Source: an uncultured Roseateles sp. (GTDB lineage Bacteria > Pseudomonadota > Gammaproteobacteria > Burkholderiales > Burkholderiaceae_C). Taken from it: a stretch of 64,000 bases of DNA. The notes under the pieces are model-generated. The model did no database searches. It saw only the letters and a list, made by a program, of their open reading frames with translations, and was not told where the DNA came from. The stretch spans positions 930,001 to 994,000 of the forward strand of contig NZ_OY729424.1 in NCBI RefSeq assembly GCF_963422335.1, in the 5' to 3' direction. Below are positions 43,374-51,938 of this stretch, in pieces. The translations under genes and the position numbers were made by a program. Numbering within the stretch: position 1 is the stretch's first letter; every line of letters begins with the position of its first letter.

Positions 43374-46300
43374 ATGAGGGGTTGGAAGTCGAGGAGCGCG
43401 GCCTGCCTGTTGGCGGCCGCGGTGAGTGGCGGTGTGGCCGCGGCGGAGCTGCAGACCCTGCGCCAGCAGGTCAGCGGGCTGCAGGCGCAGGCCAGGCATG
43501 CGGATGCGGTGACCCTGGTGCAGGAGGCCCTGGCGCGGCTGGTCGACCCCGCCTCGGCACCGGCGGCCGAGTTGCTGCTGATGCTGACGGATGCGCAGGA
43601 CAAGGCCGGCAACCCCAAGCCGGCGGCCCAGAGCGCCGAGCGCGCCTGGCAGCTGCGCCAGGTCCTGTTCGGCCCCAGCGACCCGCGCACGCTGGATGCG
43701 CTGAACGAGTACATCGACCATTGCACCTCCGCCGGTCTGGCCAGGGCTTGCGAGCCCTTGGCTGCCGAGGCCGTGCGCCTCCACGAGGCCCTGGGCAATC
43801 CCGCCGCGCCCGGCCTGGCCGCCGCGTTGCGCAGCCAGGCCTTGATCGTGAACACAGTCGGTCGGGCCGCCGAAGCGCTGCCGCTGCTGGACCGCGCGAT
43901 CGGCATCTGGGCGCTGGATACCGATCGCTATGCCGAGAACGTCTTCAACGCCCAGACCGGCAAGGCGGTGCTGCTGCAGAACCTGGGCCGCTACGACGAG
44001 GCGCTGGCAACCGTCGATGCCCTGCTGCCGGCCCAGCGCCTGCGCCTTGGCCTTCGCGCGATGGACGTGATGTCGTCCCTGAACACGCGCACCAACCTGC
44101 TCAATTCGCTGGGCCGGATTGACGAGGCGCTGCTGCAGTCCCAGGCCATCGTCGACTTGCGCAGCGAGGTGCTCGGTGCCGACCACCTGCTGACCCTGCA
44201 GTCGCGTACCACCCAGGGCGTTCTGCTGCTGCAGTCGGGGCGCATTGCCGAGGCCAACGCCAGCCTGGAGCGGGTGGCCGATGAGGCACTGCGCCGCTAC
44301 GGTGCCGGCCACTACGCCAGCCTGCATGCGCGCTACAACCTGGCGCTGGCGCAGCGGGCGGCCGGCCTGCACCAGTCCAGCATCGAACTGCTGACCCGCG
44401 TCGTCGCCGACCAGTTGCAGGCCACAGGCGAGCAGCATTTCGACTACGCGACCTTCCTCAATGCGCGTGCCGCCGGCCTGCAGTTCGCCGGCGACGTGGA
44501 GGGTGCGCTGGCGCAATTCAAGGTGGGCCTCGAACTCGCCGAGCGGCTGCGCGGGCCCAAGCATCCGCAAACCTTGCTGGCGCGGCTGACGGCGCTGTCG
44601 GCGCGCAGCCGCGCCGGCCTGGAGCCGCCAGCGGCCCAGGCCGCGGCCCTGGCGCAGGAGATGGTGGCGCTGCTCGGCGCCGAGCATCCGCAAAGCCTGG
44701 CGGCGCGGCAGCTGCAGGCCCAGCTGCTGGGTCGGCAGGGCGAGGCGCAGGCGGCGCTGCCGCTGGCGCAGGCCGTCAGCGAGGCGCGTGACCGCCTGCT
44801 CGGCGCCGGCCATGTCGATGCGCTGCGTTCGCAGGCGCTGGTGGCCGAGCTGCTGGTGCGCCTGCAGCGCCCGCAGGAGGCGCTGCCGCTGTTCGAGGCG
44901 CTGGTGCCTCGGGTGGACAGGCTGCGCCAGGCCTTGGCACCGCTGGGCGCGGCGGCGCAACGCCAGGCGCTGGAGCCCTTCCAGGCCGATATCGTCGAAC
45001 GGGTCGTGCTGCTGGCCCGCGCCGGCCGTCTGGAGGAGGCCTTCACCGCGGCCGAGTCCTACAAGGCGCGCACCCTGCTCGAACAGCTGGCGCGCCAGCG
45101 GGCGCTGACCGGGGTCCAGCTGCCCGAGGGTCTGGCCCAGCGCCTGCAGCGGCTGGTGGCGCAGGGCGCCTCGCTGGAGGGCCGTATCGGGGCCGAGGCG
45201 CGCCCCAGCGCCCGTGAACCGCTGCGTGGCCTGTTGCAACGCACCCATGCCGAGATTGCGGCCGTGATCGCCGAGGCCAAGCAGCACGACCCGCGCTTTG
45301 CCCGGCTGCTCGATGTCGAGCCCGCCGGTGAGCAAGACCTGGCGCTGCTGGGCGAGAAGACGGCCTTGCTGCATTTTCTGCAAGGGCGCGACCAACGCTG
45401 GTATGCGTTGCTGCGCACGCGGCGGGGCCCACCGCAATGGTTCGAGCTGGGCGCCTTGCCCGGTCTGGCGGGCCAGGTCGAGGCCCTGCGCGCCCAGACC
45501 GCGGCAAGCGGCCGACGGCCGACCGGGGAGGGCGCCTTGCCTCAGCAGCTGGGCAGCCAATTGCTTGCGCCGCTGCAGCAGGCGTTGGTGGGCACCGAGC
45601 AACTGCTGCTCTCGCCCGATGGCGTCCTGGCCCTGCTGCCCTGGGACACCCTGCTGCTGCAGGGGCGGCCGGTGGTGCAGCGCCTGGCCATCAGCCAGAC
45701 GCCGTCGCTGTCGGTGTTCAAGGTGACGCGCCAGAACGCGCTGCAGCGACCACCCAAGGGTTTGCTGGCCCTGGCTGCTTCGGACGGGGGCCTGGTCCAG
45801 GGCCAGGTCTGGCCGGCCCTGCCCCACGCCGAGCACGAGGCCCGGGCAGCGGCGAGGCTGTTCCGCGCCCAGGGTGGGCGAGCCATCACCGGCGCCAGCG
45901 CCAGCGAGTCCGCATTGCGCGGACTCGCCGCCAGCGGTGAGCTGGCCAGCTACCAGCGCCTGCTGATTGCCGCCCACGGGCGCTTCGAGCCCGGTCGACC
46001 CGAGACCCACGCGTTGATGCTGGCGGCCGATGGCGACGACAGTGCCCACGACGGCGTGGTCGGCCTGGCCGACTGGGTGGCCCTGCCGCTGCGCAGCCAA
46101 CTGGTCATTCTTTCCGGCTGCGACACCGCCCAGGGCCAGCTGGTCGCGGGCGAAGGCCTGGTCGGCTTTGCCTACGCGCTGAATGTGGCCGGCAACCGCG
46201 ATCTGCTGGCCACCCTGTGGCCGATCAGCGACGGCCTGGCGGCCGAGTTCGTGCTCGATTTTCTGGGCCGCGTGCGCCGCGGCACCGGCCATGCGCTGGC

Positions 46301-46394
46301 GCTGGCCCAGACCAAGCGGGGCTTTGCCGGCCATGCCGACGCCCGTCTGCGCGATCCGCGCATCTGGGCGGCCTTTGTGCTGGTGGGGCAATGA
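43374..46394 (+). CDS. Secreted TPR-CHAT protease
   Basis: This is a 1006-residue protein with a signal peptide (about 1-23, ending GVAAAE), so it should work in the periplasm or outside. Tandem TPR repeats fill about 40-600, for example AVLLQNLGRYDEALATVDAL and EVLGADHLLTLQSRTTQGVL. A C-terminal CHAT domain (about 690-1005), a caspase relative, carries the catalytic pair His 868 in LLIAAHGRF and Cys 916 in VILSGCDTA. The stop overlaps the start of a caspase-family gene in ATGA. The CHAT family is known from caspase-like regulatory proteolysis. Partner and substrate are unknown. AAGG lies 7 bases before the chosen ATG. Confidence 0.9.
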   Translation: MRGWKSRSAACLLAAAVSGGVAAAELQTLRQQVSGLQAQARHADAVTLVQEALARLVDPASAPAAELLLMLTDAQDKAGNPKPAAQSAERAWQLRQVLFGPSDPRTLDALNEYIDHCTSAGLARACEPLAAEAVRLHEALGNPAAPGLAAALRSQALIVNTVGRAAEALPLLDRAIGIWALDTDRYAENVFNAQTGKAVLLQNLGRYDEALATVDALLPAQRLRLGLRAMDVMSSLNTRTNLLNSLGRIDEALLQSQAIVDLRSEVLGADHLLTLQSRTTQGVLLLQSGRIAEANASLERVADEALRRYGAGHYASLHARYNLALAQRAAGLHQSSIELLTRVVADQLQATGEQHFDYATFLNARAAGLQFAGDVEGALAQFKVGLELAERLRGPKHPQTLLARLTALSARSRAGLEPPAAQAAALAQEMVALLGAEHPQSLAARQLQAQLLGRQGEAQAALPLAQAVSEARDRLLGAGHVDALRSQALVAELLVRLQRPQEALPLFEALVPRVDRLRQALAPLGAAAQRQALEPFQADIVERVVLLARAGRLEEAFTAAESYKARTLLEQLARQRALTGVQLPEGLAQRLQRLVAQGASLEGRIGAEARPSAREPLRGLLQRTHAEIAAVIAEAKQHDPRFARLLDVEPAGEQDLALLGEKTALLHFLQGRDQRWYALLRTRRGPPQWFELGALPGLAGQVEALRAQTAASGRRPTGEGALPQQLGSQLLAPLQQALVGTEQLLLSPDGVLALLPWDTLLLQGRPVVQRLAISQTPSLSVFKVTRQNALQRPPKGLLALAASDGGLVQGQVWPALPHAEHEARAAARLFRAQGGRAITGASASESALRGLAASGELASYQRLLIAAHGRFEPGRPETHALMLAADGDDSAHDGVVGLADWVALPLRSQLVILSGCDTAQGQLVAGEGLVGFAYALNVAGNRDLLATLWPISDGLAAEFVLDFLGRVRRGTGHALALAQTKRGFAGHADARLRDPRIWAAFVLVGQ

Positions 46395-47371
46395 GGGGCG
46401 GGCTGCTCTGCGGCCTGCTGGCCCTGGCCGCCGGTGTGGTTGTACCTGCCGCGGCGGCCGATCGGGCCCTGCTGGTCGGTGTGAGTGCCTATCCGAATCT
46501 GCATGGCAGGAATCTCGAAGGTCCGGCCAATGATGTGCGGCTGATGCAGCAGACGGTGGCCGGCATGGGTCTGCCCGAGGGCCAGGTGGCGGTGCTGTCG
46601 GAGCATGCCGGCGGCCTGCCGACGCGGGCCAATATCCTGCGCGGCCTGGCGCGGCTGGCCAGCGACAGCCGGCCCGGCGACTGGGTGCTGGTCTATTTCT
46701 CCGGCCATGGCGCCCAGGTGCCGCAGCGGACTGCCGGGCCCGCAGAGCGTATCGAGCCCGACGGGCTGGACGAGGTCTTTCTGCCACGTGACACGCAGGC
46801 CTGGGACCCGGCGCGGCAAGAGGTGCGCGGGGCGCTGCGCGACAAGGATCTGGGCGCGGCACTGCGCCGCATCCAGGCCCGCGGCGCCAACGTCTGGGCG
46901 GTGTTCGACACCTGCCACGCGGCCGACATGCTGCGCGGCCCCGGCACGGCGGCCGGCTGGCGTTTTCTGACCCCGCAGGCGCTGCAGATACCGCTCTCGC
47001 TGTGGACCGAGCGCTGGCGCAACAGCCTGCGCCGCCAGACGCTGGGCCTGCGCGGCCCGGCGACGCAGGCCGCCGCGGCCACCGGCCGCGTCACGCCGGG
47101 CCGCTATGTCGGTTTCTTCTCGTCACAGGAGGGCGAGGGCACCCTGGAGGAGTTGCTGTCCGATCCGCAAGATCCGGCGCAGCAGCGCCGCTACGGCCTG
47201 TTCACCTACCAGTTCGCACTGGCGGCCCAGGCCTGGACCGGCAGCCTGGTCGAGCTGGCCCAGCGCATTGAGCTGGCCTACCGCGAACGCCCGTTCCCGA
47301 CGCCGCAGTTCGTCGGTGACCTGGAAGGTGTGGCGCCGTTCAGGCGCGGGCTCGCGCCAGCGCCTGGCTGA
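46391..47371 (+). CDS. Secreted caspase-family (C14) peptidase
   Basis: This is a 326-residue protease with a signal peptide (about 1-23, ending AAAAD). The caspase-like domain begins at DRALLVGVSAYPNL and carries the dyad His 106 in YFSGHGAQ and Cys 175 in VFDTCHA. After the catalytic core come about 130 residues without a family I recognise. Translation is coupled to the TPR-CHAT protease by a 4-base overlap. Its last 32 bases overlap the convergent AraC gene. Proteases of this type cleave after basic residues in metacaspases or take part in regulated self-processing; the exact specificity here is unknown. Confidence 0.9.
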   Translation: MRGGLLCGLLALAAGVVVPAAAADRALLVGVSAYPNLHGRNLEGPANDVRLMQQTVAGMGLPEGQVAVLSEHAGGLPTRANILRGLARLASDSRPGDWVLVYFSGHGAQVPQRTAGPAERIEPDGLDEVFLPRDTQAWDPARQEVRGALRDKDLGAALRRIQARGANVWAVFDTCHAADMLRGPGTAAGWRFLTPQALQIPLSLWTERWRNSLRRQTLGLRGPATQAAAATGRVTPGRYVGFFSSQEGEGTLEELLSDPQDPAQQRRYGLFTYQFALAAQAWTGSLVELAQRIELAYRERPFPTPQFVGDLEGVAPFRRGLAPAPG

Positions 47372-48230
47372 GCTGCCGCGGCGTCGCGCCGAGGCGGGCG
47401 CGGCAGGCCTGGCTCAGGTGGCTGGCGCTGGCAAAGCCGCAGTCGGCCGCCACCTCGGCCAGCGGCAGCCGCCCATCGGACAGCAGCTGCTGGGCGCGCA
47501 TCAGGCGGCGCTGGGAGATCCACTGGTGGACGGAACAGCCCATGGACTGACGGAACATGCGGGCGAAGTGGAACTCCGACAGATGGGCCAGTGCGGCCAG
47601 GCGGCTCAGCGACAGCGTGTCTTGGCTGCCGTCCAGATGGGCCTCGACGTGGTCCAGCACGCGCCGGCGCGCGGCGCTGGCCAGGCCGCCGCCCACCCGC
47701 CCGGCCGCGGCACGCAGCCGCGGGCTGGCAGCCAGCAGCACCAGCCGATCCAGCGCCGCATGGCTGAGCAGATGGGCCTGCAGACGGCCGCCGGTGTCGG
47801 TCCAGTCCAGCGTGGCGACCCGGGCTGCCCACTGGGCCAGCGCGGCATCCTCGCCGAAGATGCGCTGGCTCAGGGTCATCGCGCGGGGTTCGGCGTCGAG
47901 CAGGCGCACCACGCGGTCGGCCCAGGCGGCGTCGGACACGTACAGATGGACGAAACGCAGCCGGCCCTCGATCTGCCAGTGCGATTCATGCTCGGCCGGC
48001 AGCACGCAGAAGCGTCCCGGTGCGCCGGTGTTGCCGGGCTGGCCCGCCAGATGGGTGCCATGGCCGCCCTCGAGATAGACCGACAGGGTGTGGTGGCCGG
48101 GCTGGCGGTAGTGGGTGCTGTCGTCCCGGTTGGCCCATTGCGCCAGGCGCAGCGCGTCGCCAAGCTCGACCTCCCGCTCCAGCCGCGCCCGCGACTGGCT
48201 CAGCACATCGAACACCGGGTGCGACATCAT
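47340..48230 (-). CDS. AraC-family transcriptional regulator
   Basis: This is a 296-residue regulator. The N-terminal half is a cupin-like ligand domain (HTLSVYLEGGHGTH, FCVLPAEHESHWQIEGRL). The C-terminal AraC DNA-binding domain (about 190-290) has two helix-turn-helix units, LSLSRLAALAHLSEFHFARM and LAEVAADCGFASASHLSQA. Two successive ATGs (48230, 48227) can start it. The first shares one base with the stop of the upstream PAS-LuxR gene, so the two regulators are co-translated. Targets are not evident. Confidence 0.92.
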   Translation of the reverse strand: MMSHPVFDVLSQSRARLEREVELGDALRLAQWANRDDSTHYRQPGHHTLSVYLEGGHGTHLAGQPGNTGAPGRFCVLPAEHESHWQIEGRLRFVHLYVSDAAWADRVVRLLDAEPRAMTLSQRIFGEDAALAQWAARVATLDWTDTGGRLQAHLLSHAALDRLVLLAASPRLRAAAGRVGGGLASAARRRVLDHVEAHLDGSQDTLSLSRLAALAHLSEFHFARMFRQSMGCSVHQWISQRRLMRAQQLLSDGRLPLAEVAADCGFASASHLSQACRARLGATPRQLSQALARARA

Positions 48231-48805
48231 CAGGGCACGCCCAGCACGCGCGCAATCAGGCCGGCCGAGGTGTGCACACCGTAGTGCTGGCGCAGCCGGG
48301 CGCTGAGCTTCTCGACGGTGCGCGGCGAGATACCCAGCGACTTGGCGCATTCCTTGGCCGTCAGGCCGGCGGTCAGAGCGGCCAGCACCTCGCGTTCGCG
48401 TGGCGTCAGCGTGTCGGGCTCGACGCCGGTGGTCATGGGCTCGAACACCCAGGCCGCCTCGCGGAACGGTTCGGTCGGATCGGTGGCGTGGCCGTGGACG
48501 CGAAACCATTGCAGGCGGCCGTCGCGGCGGCGCATCAGGCGTTCGTCCTGGTAGCTGCCGCAGCCCTGCATCGCCGTCTGCATGCGCAGGCCTATGCGCT
48601 TGAACTCGGCCTCGCTGGGAAAGAGCACGGCAAAGCTCTGGCCGGCGAGCTCCTCGGTGCTGAAACCGAACATCGCGGCGAAACGCTCGTTGACCCAGAT
48701 CAGCACCCGGTCGCGAGACATGGCCAGCCCCAGCGGGCTCATGGCGGCAAAGCGTTCGGCAGGGGAAAACCCTGGCGTATTCATGCGGCTGTCGGTGTCG
48801 TTCAT
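48230..48805 (-). CDS. PAS-LuxR transcriptional regulator
   Basis: This is a 191-residue regulator with an N-terminal PAS domain (about 15-115, VNERFAAMFGFSTEELAGQS then RDGRLQWFRVHGHA) and a C-terminal LuxR helix-turn-helix (about 130-190, LTPREREVLAALTAGLTAKE, SPRTVEKLSARLRQ). It has no receiver or autoinducer-binding domain. It is divergent from the 3HB-oligomer hydrolase gene (125-base gap), which is a natural target, and runs into the AraC gene. Confidence 0.92.
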   Translation of the reverse strand: MNDTDSRMNTPGFSPAERFAAMSPLGLAMSRDRVLIWVNERFAAMFGFSTEELAGQSFAVLFPSEAEFKRIGLRMQTAMQGCGSYQDERLMRRRDGRLQWFRVHGHATDPTEPFREAAWVFEPMTTGVEPDTLTPREREVLAALTAGLTAKECAKSLGISPRTVEKLSARLRQHYGVHTSAGLIARVLGVP

Positions 48806-48930
48806 GTGCGCCTAGCCTAGCGCACTCTGTGTGTCCGGTAGATGGGATTGCACCGAGTGCCCGTTGCAGGCGCAAGAGGGACGCCGCGGGTGAAGTCGTT
48901 ACTCCCTCGCTAAAAAGTATGGAGACATCG

Positions 48931-51114
48931 ATGACCGTCCAATCTGGCCCCCTGAAGCCCGTTCCTGCCCTGCTGACCGCCCTGTTCCTCAGCGCCTGTG
49001 GCGGATCCGACGATGTGCCACCGCCGCCGCCACCGCCGCCGCCGGCACCGGTGGTCAACACCCTGCCGACCTTTGTCACCGCAGCGCCGACCGAGGTCAG
49101 CTACAACGGCACGAGCGATGACCTGTTGACCGGCGGCCTGGGCAAGACCGGCCTGCTGGCCGCCGCCGCGCCGGCCTTCGCCAATCCGCTGGCGCCCACC
49201 GCCGCCGAGGTGCGCCGCAACGCCATCTTCACCAACTACCGCGCCGTGCTGGACTACACCTCCAGCGGTGGCTTCACCCGTCTGTACGGCCCCAATATCG
49301 ACGTCAACGGCAATGACACGCTGGGCGAGGGCAAGATCGCCGGCACCGAGCACATTGCCGTGGCCGATGACGGCTCGGGCCGCCAGAACGTGGTGCTGAT
49401 GGTCCAGGTGCCAGCCAGCTTCGACGTCAAGAACCCCTGCATCATCACCGGCACCTCCTCGGGCTCGCGCGGCATTTACGGCGCCATCGGCAGCTCCGGC
49501 GAATGGGGCCTCAAGCATGGTTGTGCCGTGGCCTATGCCGACAAGGGCTCGGGCAATGGCCTGCACGACCTGATGAGCGACCAGGTGATACAGATCGACG
49601 GCACGATGGCCTCAGCCACGGCCGCCGCCAAGAAGGCGCACTTCAAGGCCGATGTCAGCGATGACGAACGCAGCGCCTTCAACGCCGCCTTCCCGAACCG
49701 CGTGGCCTACAAGCATGCGCATTCTCAGCAGAACCCCGAGAAGGACTGGGGCCGCGACACGCTGCGCGCCGTCAAGCTGGCCTTCTACGTGCTGAACGAG
49801 AAATTCGGCACCGCCATCGCCGCCCAGCCGGGCAAGAAGGAGGTGCTGCTGACGCCGGCCAACACCTTGGTGATCGCCTCGTCGATCTCCAACGGCGCCG
49901 GCGCCGCCTTGCTGGCCGCCGAGCAGGACACCGAGGGCCTGATCGACGGCGTGGCCGTGACCGAGCCGCAGATACAGCCTGGCGCCAACACCAGCCTGAC
50001 GATCAAGCAGGGCACGGCCACGGTGACGACGCACAGCAAGCCGCTGGCCGACTACTTCTCGTACGAGAACATCTACCAGCCCTGCGCGGCGCTCTCCACC
50101 CAGAGCGGCCTGTCGCTGAACCCGGCCTTCTGGCCGGCGGCCTACACCACCGCCTCGCAGAACCGCTGCGCCGCGCTGAAGGCCCGCGGTCTGCTGACCG
50201 GTGCGACGCTGGCCGAGCAGGCCGACGAGGCGCTGGCCAAGCTGAACGACTATGGCTGGCATGCCGACACCAACTACCTGCACCAGTCGCACTTCCGCTT
50301 CGCCACCAACTCCATCGTCTACACCTACGTCAATGCGGCCGGCCGCTTCAAGGTCACCGACAACGTCTGCGGCTACAGCCTGGCCAATACCACGGCCACT
50401 GGCGACGTCACGGCCCAGCTGGCGGCGGTGCAGGCGACGCTGTTCTCCAACGGCAACGGTGTGCCGCCGACCTCGGGCGTGAACATCGTCTACAACGACT
50501 CGGTCGGGGGCGCCAAGCTGGACTTCTTCGCCACCTCGCCGACCAGCGGCACGGCCGATTTCGGCCTCGACGGCGCGCTGTGCATGCGTGCCCTGGTGAC
50601 GGGCAAGGACGTGGTCACCGGCCGGGCCCTGTTCGGCACGATGAAGAGCTGGTCCGATCGGGTGATGGCCGGTATCGCCGAGGTGCAGGCCACGGCCAAG
50701 CTGCGCGGCAAGCCGACCATCATCGTGGCCGGCCGCAATGACACGCTGATCCCGGTCAACCATGCCTCGCGGGCCTACTTCGGCAAGAACCAGATCGCCG
50801 ATGCGGCCGACTCCAAGGCGCGCTACTACGAGGTCACCAATGCCCAGCACTTCGACAGCTTCATCGCCTTCGGCGCGCTGCTGGGCTACGAGACCCGCTT
50901 TGTGCCACTGCACATGTACTTCGTGCGTGCGCTGGACCAGATGTATGCGCACCTGAAGAACGGCACGGCCCTGCCGGCCAGCCAGGTGGTGCGCACCACG
51001 CCGCGTGCTGCGGGTGCGGCGCTGACCGCCACCAATGTGCCGGCCTGGGCGGCCACACCGGGGGCGGCGGATGCGATCAGTTTCTCCAGCAACACGCTGA
51101 ACGTGCCGCAGTAA
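48931..51114 (+). CDS. Lipoprotein 3-hydroxybutyrate oligomer hydrolase, copy 1
   Basis: This is a 727-residue enzyme of the D-(-)-3-hydroxybutyrate oligomer hydrolase family (EC 3.1.1.22), which splits soluble PHB oligomers to monomers. It has a lipobox FLSAC with Cys 23, then a run of nine prolines as linker. The lipase-like motif SISNG lies at 318-322; family work placed the nucleophile in the SVSNG version of this motif. Other family blocks are SSGSRGIYGAIGSSGEWGLK and PTIIVAGRNDTLIPVNHASR. The start at 48931 has GGAG 7 bases upstream. A related copy lies at 57227-59293. The lipoprotein signal suggests action at the outer membrane on external oligomers. Confidence 0.88.
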   Translation: MTVQSGPLKPVPALLTALFLSACGGSDDVPPPPPPPPPAPVVNTLPTFVTAAPTEVSYNGTSDDLLTGGLGKTGLLAAAAPAFANPLAPTAAEVRRNAIFTNYRAVLDYTSSGGFTRLYGPNIDVNGNDTLGEGKIAGTEHIAVADDGSGRQNVVLMVQVPASFDVKNPCIITGTSSGSRGIYGAIGSSGEWGLKHGCAVAYADKGSGNGLHDLMSDQVIQIDGTMASATAAAKKAHFKADVSDDERSAFNAAFPNRVAYKHAHSQQNPEKDWGRDTLRAVKLAFYVLNEKFGTAIAAQPGKKEVLLTPANTLVIASSISNGAGAALLAAEQDTEGLIDGVAVTEPQIQPGANTSLTIKQGTATVTTHSKPLADYFSYENIYQPCAALSTQSGLSLNPAFWPAAYTTASQNRCAALKARGLLTGATLAEQADEALAKLNDYGWHADTNYLHQSHFRFATNSIVYTYVNAAGRFKVTDNVCGYSLANTTATGDVTAQLAAVQATLFSNGNGVPPTSGVNIVYNDSVGGAKLDFFATSPTSGTADFGLDGALCMRALVTGKDVVTGRALFGTMKSWSDRVMAGIAEVQATAKLRGKPTIIVAGRNDTLIPVNHASRAYFGKNQIADAADSKARYYEVTNAQHFDSFIAFGALLGYETRFVPLHMYFVRALDQMYAHLKNGTALPASQVVRTTPRAAGAALTATNVPAWAATPGAADAISFSSNTLNVPQ

Positions 51115-51130
51115 GGCGCGGCAGCCATGC

Positions 51131-51156
51131 AAAAAGCGCCCCGCGGGGCGCTTTTT
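51131..51156. terminator. Bidirectional terminator between convergent genes
   Basis: Arms AAAAAGCGCCCC (51131-51142) and GGGGCGCTTTTT (51145-51156) pair perfectly with a 2-base centre. There are T-runs on both strands. It lies between the stop of hydrolase copy 1 and the stop of the PEP-CTERM gene. Confidence 0.9.
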
Positions 51157-51178
51157 TCTTCATGCAAGCCGGACTCGC

Positions 51179-51745
51179 TCAAGCCTTTTTGCGGCGACTC
51201 GTCACAAAGCTCATGGCGGCCAGACCGGCCAGCATCAGCGCGTAGGTCTCGGGCTCCGGAACGGCGTTCACGTTGGCGGTGATGAATTGCGTGTTGTCAC
51301 CGGCATTGGAGTCCCAGTAGAACAGCTTCAAGGTGCCTGCGCTGGCGGCATTGCCGGCGTAGTGGGTGCCGACGACGAAGTAGTCGCCGCCGCCGATCTG
51401 GCCGACCAGGGAGCCGTAGGCGGCGCTGAGGTTGCCCTGCGAATAGAGGCCGAAATTGCTGCCGATCAGGGTGCCGACGGCCGCGCCGGACTCGTCGCTG
51501 CCGGTCGCGAACAGATTGGCCGTCAGGCCGTTGGCATTGGACCAGCGCGGCAGGGCACCGGCGCTCCACAGGTCGTCGGCATCAACGCTGACGGTGAAGG
51601 CCTGGCCCATCGACAGGCTGATGGTGTTCAGGCCGGTGCCGCCGGAGCTGCTGTTCTGCTCGGCATAGACGCTGTACGGGGCCGCCTGGGTCAGACCGGA
51701 AGCGGCCACGAGCAGGGCGCCGAGGGCGATGGGAGTGAAGCGCAT
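51179..51745 (-). CDS. PEP-CTERM surface protein
   Basis: This is a 188-residue secreted protein. It has a signal peptide (1-22, ending TQAA), a small beta-rich body (for example SLSMGQAFTVSVDADDLW and GGGDYFVVGTHYAG) and a complete C-terminal PEP-CTERM tail: VPEPETYALMLAGLAAMSF followed by TSRRKKA. The tail marks it for exosortase processing. The body is not a family I recognise. It ends at a bidirectional terminator. Confidence 0.9.
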   Translation of the reverse strand: MRFTPIALGALLVAASGLTQAAPYSVYAEQNSSSGGTGLNTISLSMGQAFTVSVDADDLWSAGALPRWSNANGLTANLFATGSDESGAAVGTLIGSNFGLYSQGNLSAAYGSLVGQIGGGDYFVVGTHYAGNAASAGTLKLFYWDSNAGDNTQFITANVNAVPEPETYALMLAGLAAMSFVTSRRKKA

Positions 51746-51938
51746 GGTCGTTTCCTTGGAGTTGTAGGGGGTCAGGGCGCGATCCTATGGGCGACGGGTG
51801 CCGCCCACATCCCGCGAGCCGGGGGTCTGGCCGGTCCGACCCTGCAGGTCGGGGGGCCGCAGGGGCTTGGGTGTGAACGAATGCACGCTTGGCGACGCCT
51901 TGCTATGCTGCCGCTCCGCCTTCAATCAAGGAGTCAAT

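Noticed and set aside
43293..46862. 1189-codon minus-strand open frame opposite the TPR-CHAT and caspase genes
   Set aside because: It is an antisense shadow of high-GC coding DNA: its translation is low-complexity Gln/Arg/Gly sequence without a domain, while the plus strand has two clear protease families.
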